Below, one piece after another: positions 10,340 through 23,123 of a DNA stretch of 64,000 nt (position 1 is the first letter of the stretch; each line of letters opens with the position of its first letter). The notes under the pieces are model-generated. The model was not told the origin of the DNA. It was given only the letters and a program-made list of their open reading frames with translations, and did not search any database. Both the position numbers and the translations under genes were made by a program. This DNA is from Amphibalanus amphitrite. Its lineage: Eukaryota; Arthropoda; Thecostraca; Balanomorpha; Balanidae. Location of the stretch: NCBI RefSeq assembly GCF_019059575.1, contig NW_024882030.1, positions 186,001-250,000 on the forward strand, in the 5' to 3' direction.

Positions 10340-12103
10340 GAGAACGTACGGTATATAAGACTGAGAGAACGGTTTCACCTGAAACAGTCTAATGGCCTTA
10401 ACGGCATGTGTCTATGGCTATTCTGTGAGTTTATGATTTTTAACACACGCCGTTATTGGTCGAAAATCTCGAAATCATGACGTCACTAAAGCCTCAATCC
10501 ATAAAACTTTCTTTGACAAATTTGTTTGAAGTTTCGTCTATCTGAACTTCAGTCAATTCTTTACATGTTAGCAAAATTTACCGTGCCTGTTGTGTCCCGT
10601 TTTTCTTTTAAGCTAAGGCGCGTAAAAAATGGGGGCGCTGCGCTAGCTCCCCCCACTACCCCGCAGGTTAACCCGCACTTCGCTGACGGCCCTGAATTTC
10701 CACGCCCTACTGGGGAGGGTTGAACACATAGGCGTCGCCAGATTTTCGGTGGGGGGGGGGGGCAAAATCAACTTTTGTGTTAAATCTTGCCTTTCCCCAG
10801 TCGTTACTCACTCGTTTTACATATCATTCGACGCGCAATGGCGCGAGGAATCCGATGGTGTTAAAGTTTTCCTTCTAGCTATGTCATTTCATTTTTTTGA
10901 CAGAAAAATTCGAAATTTTGAAATTTATAGACAAAAACGAACAGTAAAATTACAGTGGCTGCGATTCGCGACGCACTACAGAGGGCCCCTGTCCAGCCTC
11001 GTCGCTCATGATCATTACCCAGAAAAAGGTGAAAAACGCTCCATTTAATCGCATCACCCTGCTAAAACCTCCATTCATGCATGCATGCAGAGGTTTTACG
11101 TGAAATGCATTGGGCTTATCCCAGCCGCCGATTGTAGCTAAGTTGGGCATTCGGCGGAGACTGAGAGTGAATGTCGGAAGTGTGAATCGCAAATAATTCA
11201 TTTTTGCTCCAGTGAGAGGAAGTGTTTTGTTCACTCGAGTGTGAACAAAAAGTTTCTCGTTTTTCGTGTGACGGGAAGCGCGCTGCAAACGCGAACAAAA
11301 AATGTTTAACGGAACCAAAAATGAAACACGGCATAGCGGCAAAGGATCCCTTAGGCTTGGGACTTCCAGGCCATTGCAGGCCATTCAGGGTCAGTGTGGA
11401 TTCTTAAAAGTTAAAAGCCTGCTTAGGATCCCGGAGATCGGCGTGGGTCACCCCACATATTTACGCGCGTGTGGTGCTTAAGGGCTTTCCGAGCCCAAGG
11501 TGGGGCCCTCAGAAGCCAGTGTGGGCGGCGGGCGCTAAGAGACTAGGCCCAGTGTGAGCAGGGAGCCCTCGGATAATGTATGCACCATCGGGGTCTGCGT
11601 CAAATCCCTAAGGATTTGCTTCTTATAGGGACATAAACATTTGTTGCGGCCCTCAGAGGGACACGTGAGTTGTGACCCCTCAGATGCCGGTTTGGGGTTA
11701 GCAAAGTCTATCGCCTCAAAAGGTCGAAATTTTCGAAGGCATCCTCGAAGATTCGTGTGGCTCTTCAGAGGTCTACGCATGTGTAAGATCCTCAAAGATC
11801 CCTGTATGGGCCCTCAGAGAACATGGACACCAGTGGGACTCTCAGAGGCCGGTTTGGGCACTCTGAATGCCTCTTAGAGCTCAGTTGAGCTCCTTAGGAG
11901 CCTGTGTGATAAGCAAGCTCATGAGCCCTGCGGCACTTGAACGGTGCTTGAGCCTGTCGCAGACATTTGACAAGAGTTGAGAAAGGCCGCGAATATTTCG
12001 TGTCACGCTTTTAACGAAAATTATATGTCAGCAATCCAAAACTTATGAAAATCAGCTATAACATGTAACAAAGAACCAACTAGGAACATGAAATGAGTCA
12101 CAG
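10340..12103. other. upstream region of copy A, no gene seen
   Basis: The first 250 bp are paralogous to 40800-40885 plus 41922-42070, with the 1 kb insertion 40890-41917 missing here. From about 10667 the sequence is A-specific: a TTAA-type end (TTAACCCGC) and then a CATAGGCGTCGCCA end near 10728. A diffuse region with CCCTCAGAGG motifs follows (11340-11900), resembling the minisatellite at 16566-18700. Confidence 0.5.
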
Positions 12104-13840
12104 CAGGGCCTCGGCTAACATGTTAACTGGTGGGCCAAATGGCCCACCAGTGACCCGAAATGGCCCACCAGCCTCAAAGATTTGGCCCACCAGTAATTTT
12201 CTGAAAAATAAGTTTTCACATTTTACATCACGACATAGGTAACATTGTGGTACAGACAGAGACAGAGGCCCTACTACATTGTTGCATTTATTAAAAGTAA
12301 GAACTTGATCGTCGTTGCCCGCCCAATACCATCAACATTCCCGGTTTCTTGAGACAGCCGTAGGTTAAGCCCCGGTCACACTTTACCGGATTGGACTAAA
12401 GGACGAGAAACGGACGGCGTCCGGTGATGTCCGGGGATGTCCGTTCGTTTCCGTTGGACGTCCGTTTCTCATCCGTTTAATATCTGTTCCATGTCCGGTG
12501 GTGTCCTGTGTGCTCAATCGGACATCACCGGACATGGAACGGATATTAACGGATGACAAACGGACGTCCAACGGAAACAAACGGACATCACCGGACGCTG
12601 ACACTTCTCGTCCGTTTCTCGTCCGTTGGTCCAATCCGTTTAAGTGTGACCGAGGCTTTAAATTTTATGCAATAATCGTGAAAGACGTTTGCCTCTGTCA
12701 ATTACAGATAGTGTCGGCGGCTTCCAGCCGATCGAGCCGTCTGCGAGAGTTCTTGCAAGCTTTCCGATCGATCGAGTGGTTACAGTCACACAAGCATCTG
12801 CCGCAGACCAGTCGGTTACAAGAAAAACTACGAATAAAGAACAGACCAGTTCAGACGGTCGGGGATAAGCCTGCGAGCGATCTCTGACGGCTCGCCGATA
12901 GACACGATATAAGCCAGAGTCAAACTAAAGGTAGTGTCGGCAACTTCCAGCCGATTGAAATCTGCAAGCGATATTATGCGTCTTCACGAACGGTATGATG
13001 CTTGCACTCACACATCTGACCAGTTGGACGAATTTCGAACCGTTCACAGTCAGCGTTCCAAAAATTTCTCATTTGGGCTGAAGATGACACTCAAGAATAA
13101 GAATGGATAATTTTCCACTCTCACATTTTGGGTGGCCAGAATTTTCCACTCAGACACCCAAGAGAAATCTGAAGTTTGGGACACTGTTCACCAGAAGTGT
13201 ACATAACTTAGTTTTTTTAAAGAAAATATTAGGGTTGCGCAGTGCGCTTGGGCTTTTGAGTGACTTTTTTTCCATGCGACACCAATAGGCTTAATGATCA
13301 TTTTTAGAGATGTTGAGCTACAACCCCCTTTTGGGGTTCCTGCTACAACCCCCTTTTGGGGTTCCTGCTACAACCTACTTTATACGTAAAGTTGCACTTG
13401 TGCTGTTCACAATTCCTCCCGATCCACCCGACAACGCCCGATCCCGTCCGACCGCTTCGGAATCTCCGACTAGTCGGCGAGCGATCCTAGGGCTCGCTGA
13501 TTTTTAACATCCGACCGGCCGTAAGTTATCGTCCAAAGTTTTATAATCTGCGTCAATATTTTGTGCATACTTGTGCGATTTTATGTGCACCGCCGGAGTA
13601 TCACCACTGAGAGGGTTGTGGGTCCCTACTCTCTCTTCTCTCTCTGAAGAGTCGGGGGGGGGGGTCGAGCCCCGTTTTTTTTTACATTTTTTTAATGCCA
13701 TCCTGACGTTTTTTGCAGAATTAAGTGGCCGAAATCTGGGGAGAAATCGAAAATGGGGGGGGGGGGGCTATGGCTACGAAGGTCAGTCCATGTCGCTGCC
13801 CAAGTGGCCCACCAGTCAAAATTCCTTAGCCGAGGCCCTG
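12104..13840. mobile_element. hAT-like element, TIR CAGGGCCTCGGCTAA, with nested palindrome
   Basis: Inverted ends CAGGGCCTCGGCTAA and TTAGCCGAGGCCCTG are flanked by AGTCACAG at 12096-12103 and AATCACAG at 13841-13848, an 8-bp duplication with one mismatch. TGGCCCACCAG motifs repeat near both ends. There is no transposase frame. It contains the palindromic element at 12369-12657. Confidence 0.75.
12369..12657. mobile_element. palindromic TTAA-flanked fold-back element
   Basis: Almost the whole 289 bp is an inverted repeat. The ends GCCCCGGTCACAC and GTGTGACCGAGGCT are flanked by TTAA at 12365-12368 and 12658-12661. CGGACATCACCGGACATGG and its complement pair around the centre. A single strand would fold into one long hairpin. 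Confidence 0.85.
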
Positions 13841-14370
13841 AATCACAGCATTGACATTTCCGAGTCTGGAGTCGGAGTCTTGAAGATATTGGCGACTGCG
13901 ACTCTGACTCTGGTTTGAACTGCACGATCCAACCGAGTCTGACCTCAGGCATTCTCAGAAAGGTACACCCATTTTTTCCGACTCTAAAATCTCATCGGAT
14001 CTGTATCGAACTCAGGGGGTGTCCGGTCCGAGGTTGAAGGGGGGGGGGGGGCAAGCTGCCCCGCTTGCCCCCCGTGGCGAAGCTAATGCACAGTTCACTC
14101 GAAGTTTCAAGCCTATTCACTTTTCGCCACCTGTCATGCACTGAGACGTAAGAGGGTCTCTCGCCGTATCACTTCCCCACGACTACCGCTCCCCTCCCCA
14201 CACCAGCGGTCCCCTCCCCGCTGACCCCCTGACCCCTGTCTACCGCCGACACCGAGCACCAGCCACCCGACCCCCGGTGTCATGTCTCCGTCGGCTGACT
14301 CGGCCGTGGATCAGCTCCGTGTCTCTGTGTTCAGTCGGCAGAAACACCGGTAGAGAGCAACTGGAGCCAG

Positions 14371-14501
<131 letters not shown>

Positions 14502-14612
14502 GTAAACGGCCCGCCGTACCGGTCAGATCTCAGAGCCGTGGTCCAAATGGACGCGTTTCCCAGTATACAGGCCGTGGTGAGGCACAGCCCTCCTTCGCTG
14601 TGGATTACCCAT

Positions 14613-14712
14613 CAGTGATGGTCATCCCAAATCATTGGAAAGCCGATACTAAACCGGGATGACAATGGTTTGGTTTCATTATACCAAAAACGTTGGTATC
14701 CGATTGACATCT
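14613..14712. mobile_element. short hAT-like remnant, ends CAGTGATG / CATCTC
   Basis: About 100 bp starting CAGTGATGGTCATCCC and ending GATTGACATCTC. The orthologous remnant in unit B (44789-45239) is interrupted by a second hAT-like element. The sequence here also gives the empty site for the fold-back insertion 42910-44788. Confidence 0.6.
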
Positions 14713-15394
14713 CTTAACCCTCGCATGTGTGCGGCGTTTGCCAGCTTCTAATGTGTAGGAGGGGGTCGGTTCACGGTTGGACCCCCCCCCCTTGCCGTTT
14801 GGCCCCTGATCGAGCTAGAGCTTCGTGGAAAAAACGAGCGTGTTGCCCGTGACGAGAGGAAGCCGATGATACCCAGTTGTAAGGTCCTAGGTCATAGGTT
14901 GACCTTCCAGGTCAGGTCAATGACCCAAAGTCGGGAAAATCGGGACCTGTTAGAAAATCGTAAAGTGTGGCTGCTAAGGGGTTTTTCGGGGTGCTGATCA
15001 CGAAAACCTATCGTGTTAGTTTTGATCACAGATGATGTCTTTAAGCATTTAGACCAGGTCGGGTCAGGTCAGGTCAGGTCAACCAGCAGGCGTCGTGACG
15101 GGTATTCGTAGTACGTGTCAACCGCCTCTGACAGCTTCGTAACATGTTACGAAGTCACCAAAACCCTACTTCGTAAATGTTCAAATGGTTGCTAAATTCG
15201 AATTCAGCTCCAAAAACTAGCCTAGAAACATGTAAAACTCGAAAAAGTGAACCGAGGTCACCCGAGGTCACGAAAGGTCAATGACCTGACCTGACCTTCA
15301 GGTGACCTTGACACCCACCCTTATTTATGTAAGCAACATCAAATCACATGTTTGAACGTTTGAAACCAAGAAAAGCTTGCAAACGGGCGGTTAA

Positions 15395-15864
15395 AGGGAC
15401 CCTCCCACCTTCAAAAAAGTTTATGAATTGGCATGAAAGTGATGTCGCTCGGTTCAGAAAGAGCGAAAACGAATATCTACCAAATTTCATCGAAAAATAT
15501 TCACCGGTTTTCAAGATATTAGACTTTTACTTTTGTTTACTTTTTGGGATCTCCGCTGTTCCTAGCGACTTTATTTAAAAGTGCGGCATTTGTTGCGCGC
15601 AACGCAGCATATACCACCGCCCGTGCTACAAAACGTTTTAGTCAAACATTTAAAAATCGTTAAATATCTGCGCTGACGCCACACATTCAGAGGGGTATTC
15701 CTATGCATTAGCCCCTCTGAATCAAAATGCTGCAATTTTGAAATTCAATATTTCCGATTTAAGGCATTTCTCGATGTTGTGAGTGCCGAAACCGGTAATT
15801 GTGAGCCAGGGACCCCATTTTGGCTATCTCAACTCAAATCTAATGTTAAGGTGGGAGGGTCCCT
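15395..15864. mobile_element. TTAA element, TIR AGGGACCCTCCCACCTT (copy 2)
   Basis: Inverted ends AGGGACCCTCCCACCTT and AAGGTGGGAGGGTCCCT. TTAA is present on the left (15391-15394) but the right TTAA is missing; comparison with the undisturbed copy near 20090 shows a few bases were lost at the junction. Related to 292-1770. Confidence 0.8.
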
Positions 15865-15924
15865 GCGAGCCGACATACGCAAAATCGCGATTCCGGCCAA
15901 ACATGGTCTCGGAAAAGAGGTCAC

Positions 15925-15937
15925 AGGTCAAAGGTCA
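15925..15937 (+). promoter_or_regulatory. perfect DR1 motif AGGTCA-A-AGGTCA
   Basis: Two consensus nuclear-receptor half-sites, direct, spaced by one A. DR1 is the consensus for RXR/USP and HNF4-type receptors. It is the same internal position of the DR1-family element in each copy. Function is not shown. Confidence 0.5.
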
Positions 15938-16565
15938 TTTGGGTCAGGGTCATGAAATTTTCAGGAGTAGGTGTAAAATTGATCAATGCGAGAGTACTGA
16001 AAGTTTCGTCGCGATCTGCCGCTTTTTACGCGAGTTATTCGCGAAAAACCATGAGGAATTTTCATGCCAGGGTTTAAGTTATAATCTATCCGTTCCTGAC
16101 ATAAGGTCTGCTGTAAGGTAACCAGGGGTCAGCAAGCATAGGCGTAGGAACGTTTTCGAAAGTGGGGGGGGGGGGGCCAGGCTCCCAGAGGTCTAAAACC
16201 TAACCTACCTCCAAAATCCAATTTCTCCTCGGATTTCGGCCACTTTGTTTTCGCAAACATGCGCAGAGGTAAAAAAAAATAGAGACAAAAAAACAAAACA
16301 AAATAGGTTAAAATTTCAGGAAGACTCCCGTCCAGAAACTCAAACTGATGGACGCATTCCCCTGTCCTCCGCAGCCGTTGGCACCCATGCAATTCCAGAG
16401 GCATCCAGCGACTTTTTCATTACGAGCGAGCTTGAAACGTGCAAAGCGAGTCTTTTCAATACCTATACCTATAAAAAACAGCATGAACGGCCCAGCTAGG
16501 CTCAGTCAGGCCTGTAACGTTTTTAAGAGGTTTTATTTCAGCGACCACTACAACTGGGCTGATTG

Positions 16566-18700
16566 ACTATCAGAGGCCGGTGTGGGACTTTTGGAGGCCG
16601 GTCTGGGCCCTCAGAGGCCAGTTTAACCCTCGCCGGACCTATAGGTTTTCTACATACGATCCGGCCGGGGGGGGGGCGGTTACGACCCCTCGCCTTTTCG
16701 CCCCAGGTGGAGCTAGCGCGTCGCGGAAAAAAAAACGAGCGTGTGCGCCATTACGAGACGCAGCGATCGATACCTGATTTTAAGGTCCTAGATCAATCGG
16801 TGACCTTTGGGTCAGGTCAAGTGCCCAAAGGTATGGTTCCTTTTTTGGTGAATAACTTCGCAAAAAAACGGCCGCAGAGCCGCGATTTTGCCATCATCGT
16901 GTTCGCCTCTCCCAGGCGCGTCGGATGATATTATTTTTGTTTGGGTGAGGTAAACTTAGGGTGTTGACCTCGGGTCACGGTCAGGTCAGCGCCCCCAGGT
17001 CACGAAATTGGTAGAAGGAGGTCATGTCGCATACCATTCGATTTTTCGGGTCTTCCTGAGTCCATTGGTGGCTATCCCGACTCGCTAGCTCAATTTGATC
17101 GGGAGTTATTGACGAAAAACTAATATGACCCTTATAACGACATAAATGACGTCGCGCAAGGTCAACATTGCAAAAGTGACGCATCGAATCTTGCAAGGAG
17201 TGCATGAAATCACGATTCGGTGTGCTTGAGATAGTTGGAGATCGTTCCCGGCACCAAAAAAAGGGTTTTCATTTTATCCCCATTGACTTATGCCTAATGG
17301 TGAGGTCACGAAAATGACCCGACCTCATATGACCTTTAGGAAAATCCGAGATGTACAAGTTGTGACACTCCTAATGGATACTAGGTCCTGCAAGGTTCAT
17401 TTCCCTGTGAAGCTCCTCTAGCAGTGAGGGCGTTGCGAAGTTGCGACATCTGAAGACCGTGCAGAGGTTCACTTATGACCTCATAGGTCTGACATATGAG
17501 GTCATAACCTGATCTGACCCGAAAATGCGGTTGGTGTCAAAAGACCCGGCTTGATTGAAAGGTCAGGTATGTCAAGCTTCAGCTCTCTATCGCCGGCGTG
17601 TTCGGAGCTATCGCGAAAAATAGACCTATGGAGGGGCGGCACCCGCCCCCCCCCCCCCCTCGGCCGGCGAGGGTTAAGGCCCTCAGAGACCAGTGCAGGA
17701 CCTGCAAAGGGCAATTTGAGACCTTTAGATGCCGACTGACTCGGGCCATCAGAGGCTAATGTGGGTCCTTACAGGGCAGCATGGGCCCTTAGAGGTCAGT
17801 GTGGGGCCGTAACAGACCGGCATGGGCCGGCGTTGGACCCCAGAGGCCAGCAGAGGGCCCTTTAAGGCCAATATGAACCCTCAGAGGCCGATGCAGACCC
17901 TTAGAGGCCGGTATCGGGTCTTCAGTATGAAGTGGGGGGGGGGCTCAGAGGCTAGGGTTCTTACAGGCCAGCATGGGCCCTTAGAGATAAGTGTGGGACC
18001 CTAAGAGACCAGCGGAGGGCCCTCATAGGCGAAGGTGGGCCCTCAGAGGCCGATGCAGACCCTTAGAGACCGGCATCAGATCTTCAGAATCCAGTGCGGG
18101 GCCCTCAGAGGCTAATGTCGGTCCTTACAGGCCAGCATGGGCCCTCAGAGGTCAGTGTGGGACCCTAAAATACCGGCATGGGCCGATGTTGGACCCCAGA
18201 GACCAGCAGAAAGCCCTCAAAAACCAATATGGGCCTCATACCCCGGCATCAGGTCTTTAGAATCCCGTGCAAGGCCCTCAGAGGCTAATGTGGGTCCTTA
18301 CAGGGCAGCATGGGCTCTTAGAGGTCAGTGTGGAGCCCTAAAAGACCGGCATGGGCCGGCGTTGGACCCCTAAGGCCAGGATGGATCCTCAGAGGCCGAT
18401 GCGGACCCTTAGAGGCCGGCATCGGGTCTTCAGAATTCAGTGCGGGGCCTCAGAGGCACCTAAAGGTTATTCTTGTGACCCCAGAGACAGAAATGAGGCC
18501 ACCAGAGGCCAGAGTGAGGCCCTCAGACGCCGACTGGGCTTTTGAGACCGGTTTAGGAGCCCTCAAATGCCAGTGGAAGGCCCTCAGAGGTCAATGTGGG
18601 TTCTCAGCGGTCAATGTGGGCGCTTGACCGCCACTGAAGGGCCCTCCGAGATCAGTGTAGGACCCTCAAAGACTGGTATGGGAGCTGTTAATAGCTGGCG
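16566..18700. repeat. minisatellite, 20-bp period (CCCTCAGAGGCCAGTGTGGG)
   Basis: Degenerate tandem copies of CCCTCAGAGGCCAGTGTGGG, roughly 54 units by length, interrupted at 16627-17673 by a transposon. Shares the AGGCC..GTGG core and period with the arrays at 45710-47140 and 50320-51090. Confidence 0.85.
16627..17673. mobile_element. TTAA element, TIR CCCTCGCCGG
   Basis: Left end CCCTCGCCGGACC, right end CGGCCGGCGAGGG, flanked by TTAA at 16623-16626 and 17674-17677. The interior carries many GGTCA motifs and phrases also found inside 24533-26231. It is inserted in the minisatellite. Confidence 0.85.
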
Positions 18701-19444
18701 TGGGTTGTTTGAGTCTCGTGACAATCGAATAAGGGCCAGAGCCCCATACTCCCATGGGGGCCCATTGGTTGTTTGGGGGGTCCAAATGATATGATGGCCC
18801 CCTGATTAGCCTTTGGAGGGGGAAGGGTATGGCCCTGGCCTGATCCCCCCTGTGCGACCGCCACTGCACTGAAAGTGGAAGGGGGAGGGGCAGATACAGA
18901 CATTGCTGGCCCCCTAGCCTGTTTGAACCGAGGCAGGGGGCACGGTCACCCTGGCCCCCAACTACTACGCCTTTGACGAACTATGCCGACTCCAAGCAGA
19001 TCCGGTCAAGCGCTGGTCGTCTGTATACGCATTCTCCTGCACCGTGCTAGTATTGTCTTATACCTTTTCACTTTTCAGTGCTCGCTGTCCCGCGCCTCGT
19101 ATTCAACAAAATGTTGCCATCAGGACTCACAGGTTTGTCTCTGATATGGGTTTTTTCATTGAGTGAAGGAAATTGGGGTCAATAACTCTGTAGAACAAAA
19201 GGGAATCTTCATTAAAGGGCAAGCTGAATAGTCGTCAAGTTCTGGTGTTTAGGGTACCGAGTGGTAGGTACAGACAGACAGTAAAGTCAGCAAAAAGTGG
19301 GGGGGCCAGTTAACATTGCTGCCCCCCCCCCACCTCCGAAAGTGGGGGGACATGGCCCCCCGGCCCCCCTGTTCCTACGCCTATGTCAGCAAGAGACATT
19401 ATAGCTATTCAACGCTATTTTCTAACACCCTGACAATAACTTAA

Positions 19445-20321
19445 CCCTCGCCCGTATTGGTGTTTTTCCAGCCGCGAACGTATAAGGGGGGGGGGGGTCC
19501 GTTGGACCCCCCCTTGCCGTTTCGCCCCTGATCGAGCTAGAGCTTCGCGGAAAAAACGAGCGTGTTGCTCGTGACGAGAGGAAGCTGCTGATACCCAATT
19601 TTAAGGTCCTAGGTCATTGGTTGACCTTGCAGGTCAGGTCAATGACCCAAAAGTCGGGAAAATCGGGACCTGTTAGAACGTCGTAAAGTGTGGCTGATAT
19701 GGGGTTTTTCGGGGTGCTGATCACGAATATCATGTTAGTTTTGATCACAGATGATGTCTTCATGCATTTAGGCCGGGTCGGGTCAGGTCAGGTCAGGTCA
19801 ACCAGTAAGGGTATTCGTAGTAGGTGGCAACCGCCTCTGACAGCTTCGTAACATGTTACGAAGGCACCAAGACTACTTCGTAAATGTTCATATGGTTGCT
19901 AAATTCGAATTCAGCTCCAAAAACTGGCCTAAAACATGTAAAACTCGAAAAAGTGAACCGAGGTCATCAAAGGTCAATGACCTGACCTGACCTTCAGGTG
20001 ACCTTGACACCCACCCTAATGCATGGGGGCAGCATCATATCACATGTTTGAACGCTTGAAACTACGAAAAGACTGCAAACGCGCGGCTAATGCGAGCCGA
20101 CATACGCCGAATCGCGATTCCGGCCAAACATGGTCTCGAAAAGTAGGTCACAGGTCAAAGGTCATTTGGGTCAGGGTCATGAAATTTTCAGGGTAGGTGT
20201 AAAATTGATGAACGCGAGGGTACTGAAAGTTTCGCCGCGATCGACCGCTTTTTACGCGAGTTATTCGCGAAAAACCATGGGGGGGTCCGTTCGACCCCCC
20301 CCCCCCCTATACGGGCGAGGG
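19445..20321. mobile_element. TTAA element, DR1 family copy 2
   Basis: Ends CCCTCGCCCGTAT and ATACGGGCGAGGG, flanked by TTAA at 19441-19444 and 20322-20325. Unit B shows the empty TTAA at 45357-45360. Perfect DR1 AGGTCA-A-AGGTCA at 20152-20164. A run of GGTCA with period 5 is near 19774-19800. Confidence 0.9.
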
Positions 20322-20325
20322 TTAA

Positions 20326-21419
20326 ACGATTCTATAAAACGTAATAAATAAGAAAAAAGTCACATAGGAATAACACCCCGACAATAACTATAACGATTCT
20401 ATAAAACGTAATAAGATAAAAGTCACAGGAAATACGTGGTCAAATCTGACCTGACCGGTATATAGGGCCGTGACCAGACCAAACTCCTCAGACAAGCTCC
20501 TCATCCTGGTAGCTGAGACGTCTCCATGGCAACCGCCAGCCAGTCGCGCCCAACGGTAGAAAGGGACTTCCCCTCTCCCACGCGCAGCGGGGCGAACCGC
20601 GCCAGGGGGACTTCCCCGTTCAGGAAAACTGAAGCCGAGTGTCCGTTGTTTTTTTAGATAAGTACGCTCCTTACCATGTTTTTACATGTCCTGATTATTG
20701 AAAGAGTTGTAAACGTCACGATAATCCATCCAGGCCCTGGTCTCAACTCTCAGGCCTCCATATCAGCTTCACCTAGCCCGGCCAAAACTAGCCCTGCCTG
20801 ACTAATATTTACCTAACCCAACCACTCACTTCACTCTGCACCCAAGGCCCTATATTGATATACCTACCCCTGCACCTGTCTCACACTGAATAGCTACCAC
20901 TGGCAGAAAGCTATCCTGCAGATTACGTCAGACTGATGGGGATGTGTCACGTGATCTCACTCCAGCGGATTACCTCAATGTTGGGTGCGCTGATAAACAT
21001 CGTTATTTAGATTTAGGGCATGGAACAGAACAGAACCTATGCTTGTTCAACTGTTGTGAGCTTGCAGCATTCGGCCATACCTTCAACACGTTACCGTGCC
21101 GCTGAGGACTAGCCCCTGAAAAATACCCACAGGCCACACAAAGACCACACTGTTTAGCCAGCCCCCCCCCCCCCTCATTTCCACAGAGATGTGTGACCGT
21201 CTGTGTCACCCCTCCCCTGACCTCACCTCGTCTCCTCTGTCCGTACTGTCGTCTTAGCCGTCCGTATTTCTCCGTCTCCACTTTCCGTACCCCCACCTAC
21301 TACGCCACACTCCCAGCAGCCACTGGCAGTCCCAAGGCCGACGCTCGACATCAGCCGCCTCTGGTTCCGACAATCGCCGATAGGTGGCAGCAGGTCCTGT
21401 GCTCAGTTCGCCGTATGTG
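20326..21419. other. duplication backbone, no gene recognised
   Basis: Paralogous to 45361-45668 and 47474-48180 in unit B, where the hAT-like element 45669-47465 interrupts it; the matching empty position is near 20652-20660. No exon-like frame is shared by the two copies as far as I can see. Confidence 0.5.
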
Positions 21420-21427
21420 GTTCCGAC

Positions 21428-21704
21428 TAGTGATGTCAATTACGGAAAATCGTGATACCGATACCAAACCAAATACCAACAAAAACCATGAGAAAATACC
21501 GAAACCGAACCGACTTTGGAAAATGCGAAAAATACCTACCAACTTTTTACCAAATTAGCTGCCTCTTTTACATTAGTCAGGATTCATAATATCAACAAAA
21601 TACCGAAAGCCTTAGTATTGAAATACCAAATACCAAGTTTGTATCGGTTTGGTATCGGTATTCGGTACCTATACCAAAAAGTTGGTATCCGATTGACATC
21701 TCTA
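21428..21704. mobile_element. hAT-like MITE, ends TAGTGATGTCAAT / GATTGACATCTCTA
   Basis: 277 bp with imperfect inverted ends and an exact 8-bp duplication GTTCCGAC (21420-21427 and 21705-21712). The interior is A-rich, with repeated GGTATCGGTAT-like strings. It splits a single copy of the 57-bp repeat seen in arrays at 48117 and 53163. Confidence 0.88.
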
Positions 21705-21712
21705 GTTCCGAC

Positions 21713-22129
21713 AACCGCCGATAGATGACAGCAGGTTTCCAATTCCAACAGTCTGTAAGTCTGTGTCGTTGAATTTTAGGCCTTTAACTTTTGATTTTTA
21801 CCTTTTAAATTTTACCAGTCGTGCGATTCGCTCCCCAAAATTCAAAGAATATTTAAAGATACATCCACAATGCTGTGGCTCTTCCACACCCGAGTGACCT
21901 TACGACTCGGGTGTGTTTTACGTCAGTGGAGGTAAAACCAGGATAGGTAGGTATAGGGCAAAACAACGGTGAGGCTAACACAGATAAACACAAACACAGT
22001 ACCATTCATTCACTCCTTGCATTCACTTATCAGCCATCAGTCCCAGTACCACAACAGTACCACGTGTACAGCGGCAACTGCTTAAGATGGCGTTTTAACT
22101 TTTGAAGGCACATCCGGTGAGGCATTTAA
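21713..22129. other. junction between duplication units A and B
   Basis: Unit A homology to unit B ends in about 21740-22040. Unit B starts around 22060, where the sequence matches position 42 onward. I see no transposon end or repeat at the junction that explains the duplication. Confidence 0.55.
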
Positions 22130-23119
22130 CCCTATTCCTGGCGGGGGGGGGGCCTCAGGAGCCCCCCCCCCCCCTGAGGTTTTTTGGTTATTTCTCCCAA
22201 ACGCGTTGAGCTAGGAAGCTCAAATTTTCTGACTTTTCCTAAAAGGCTTCTACGCAACATGTCTGAAAATTTTGAGTTGATCTGACCTCAGGTCAGGTCA
22301 CCAGAGGCGGTTTGGTGACCCTACCTCAGAAAAGTTTGCAATCACGCCAGAGCTAGAGTTTTTGACCGATCAATTTCTTCTCTTCAGGGTTTAGTTAGGA
22401 TACCAGTATGTGCAATTTGTATATCTCGGAATTTTGATATCGGTGACCTAAGGTCAGGTCAATTTCGCGACCTCCCCATTATAAGTCAATGGGGGAAAAA
22501 TCAACTCCCTGTTTTTACCACTAAAACGGGTCGGAATGGCCCCATATACCATACATGACTTCATATACGATCAACCTTCACTACCTTGAGGTCTGTTTTG
22601 CTGTTGGGCAGCTGTGAGGTCATGTGACGTCATCAAAGGTCACCAAAGGTTTTTGGCCAATAACTCCGTACAGGAACAAGATACAGACGCGTGGATGGTC
22701 TCATTGTGTTCAGCTCGTCAAGACGCATCGAATGATATACATGATGACCTCGAGGTCACGTGACCTGAGGTCAACCTTTGACCTTGACCTTTCGAGGTCA
22801 ACATATATATCATTCGATGCGGATCGACGAGAGGATCACGATGATGCCCTTAGTTTGTTCCTATCTTGACTAATTCGAAAGTTATTCGAGAAAAACTCTC
22901 TCCATATCTAGCGCCGCCATTTTGACTTTTTCGACCCCTGTGACGTCATCTTTGACCTGACCTGAAAATGACCTCAGTAAAAATTGTAGATCTTGGCCGT
23001 GCGTATCCAATGCCGTTTACCGCTTGTCGCTATCTTGCTTCGTTCTCGAGATCTCAGGGGGGCCGAATCGGCCCCCCCCCGCCAGTTTCTTGTCCCGGCG
23101 GAGCCCGCCAGGAATAGGG
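22130..23119 (+). mobile_element. TTAA-flanked element, TIR CCCTATTCCTGGCGGG (copy 2)
   Basis: Same ends as 577-1563, flanked by TTAA at 22126-22129 and 23120-23123. Unit A has the uninterrupted site at 102-105. It differs from copy 1 at only a few positions by eye. Confidence 0.92.
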
Positions 23120-23123
23120 TTAA

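Larger units (their letters stand above)
14718..16073. mobile_element. TTAA element, DR1 family copy 1 (CCCTCGCATGTGT end), with nested element
   Basis: The left end CCCTCGCATGTGTGCGG follows TTAA at 14714-14717. The right end is degraded (CCAGGGTTTAA, TTAA at 16074-16077). The interior matches the copies at 19445, 27327, 60345 and 62756. It carries AGGTCA-A-AGGTCA at 15925-15937 and GGTCA in period-5 tandem near 15058-15082. The 15395-15864 element is nested within it. Confidence 0.85.
16137..19385. mobile_element. hAT-like element, TIR CATAGGCGTAGGAACG, carrying a minisatellite and a TTAA element
   Basis: Ends CATAGGCGTAGGAACG and GTTCCTACGCCTATG are flanked by an exact 8-bp duplication TCAGCAAG (16129-16136, 19386-19393). 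Unit B has the uninterrupted site at 45298-45305. The cargo is a 20-bp-period minisatellite (16566-18700) split by the TTAA element 16627-17673. No transposase frame is seen. A relative is at 49934-51678. Confidence 0.9.

Noticed and set aside
10728-14092. hAT-like element with ends CATAGGCGTCGCCA and TGGCGAAGCTAATG
   Set aside because: Ends are only partly complementary and no target duplication is visible.
15925-15937. Calling DR1 sites functional hormone response elements
   Set aside because: Consensus match alone does not show binding; kept only as an observation with moderate confidence.
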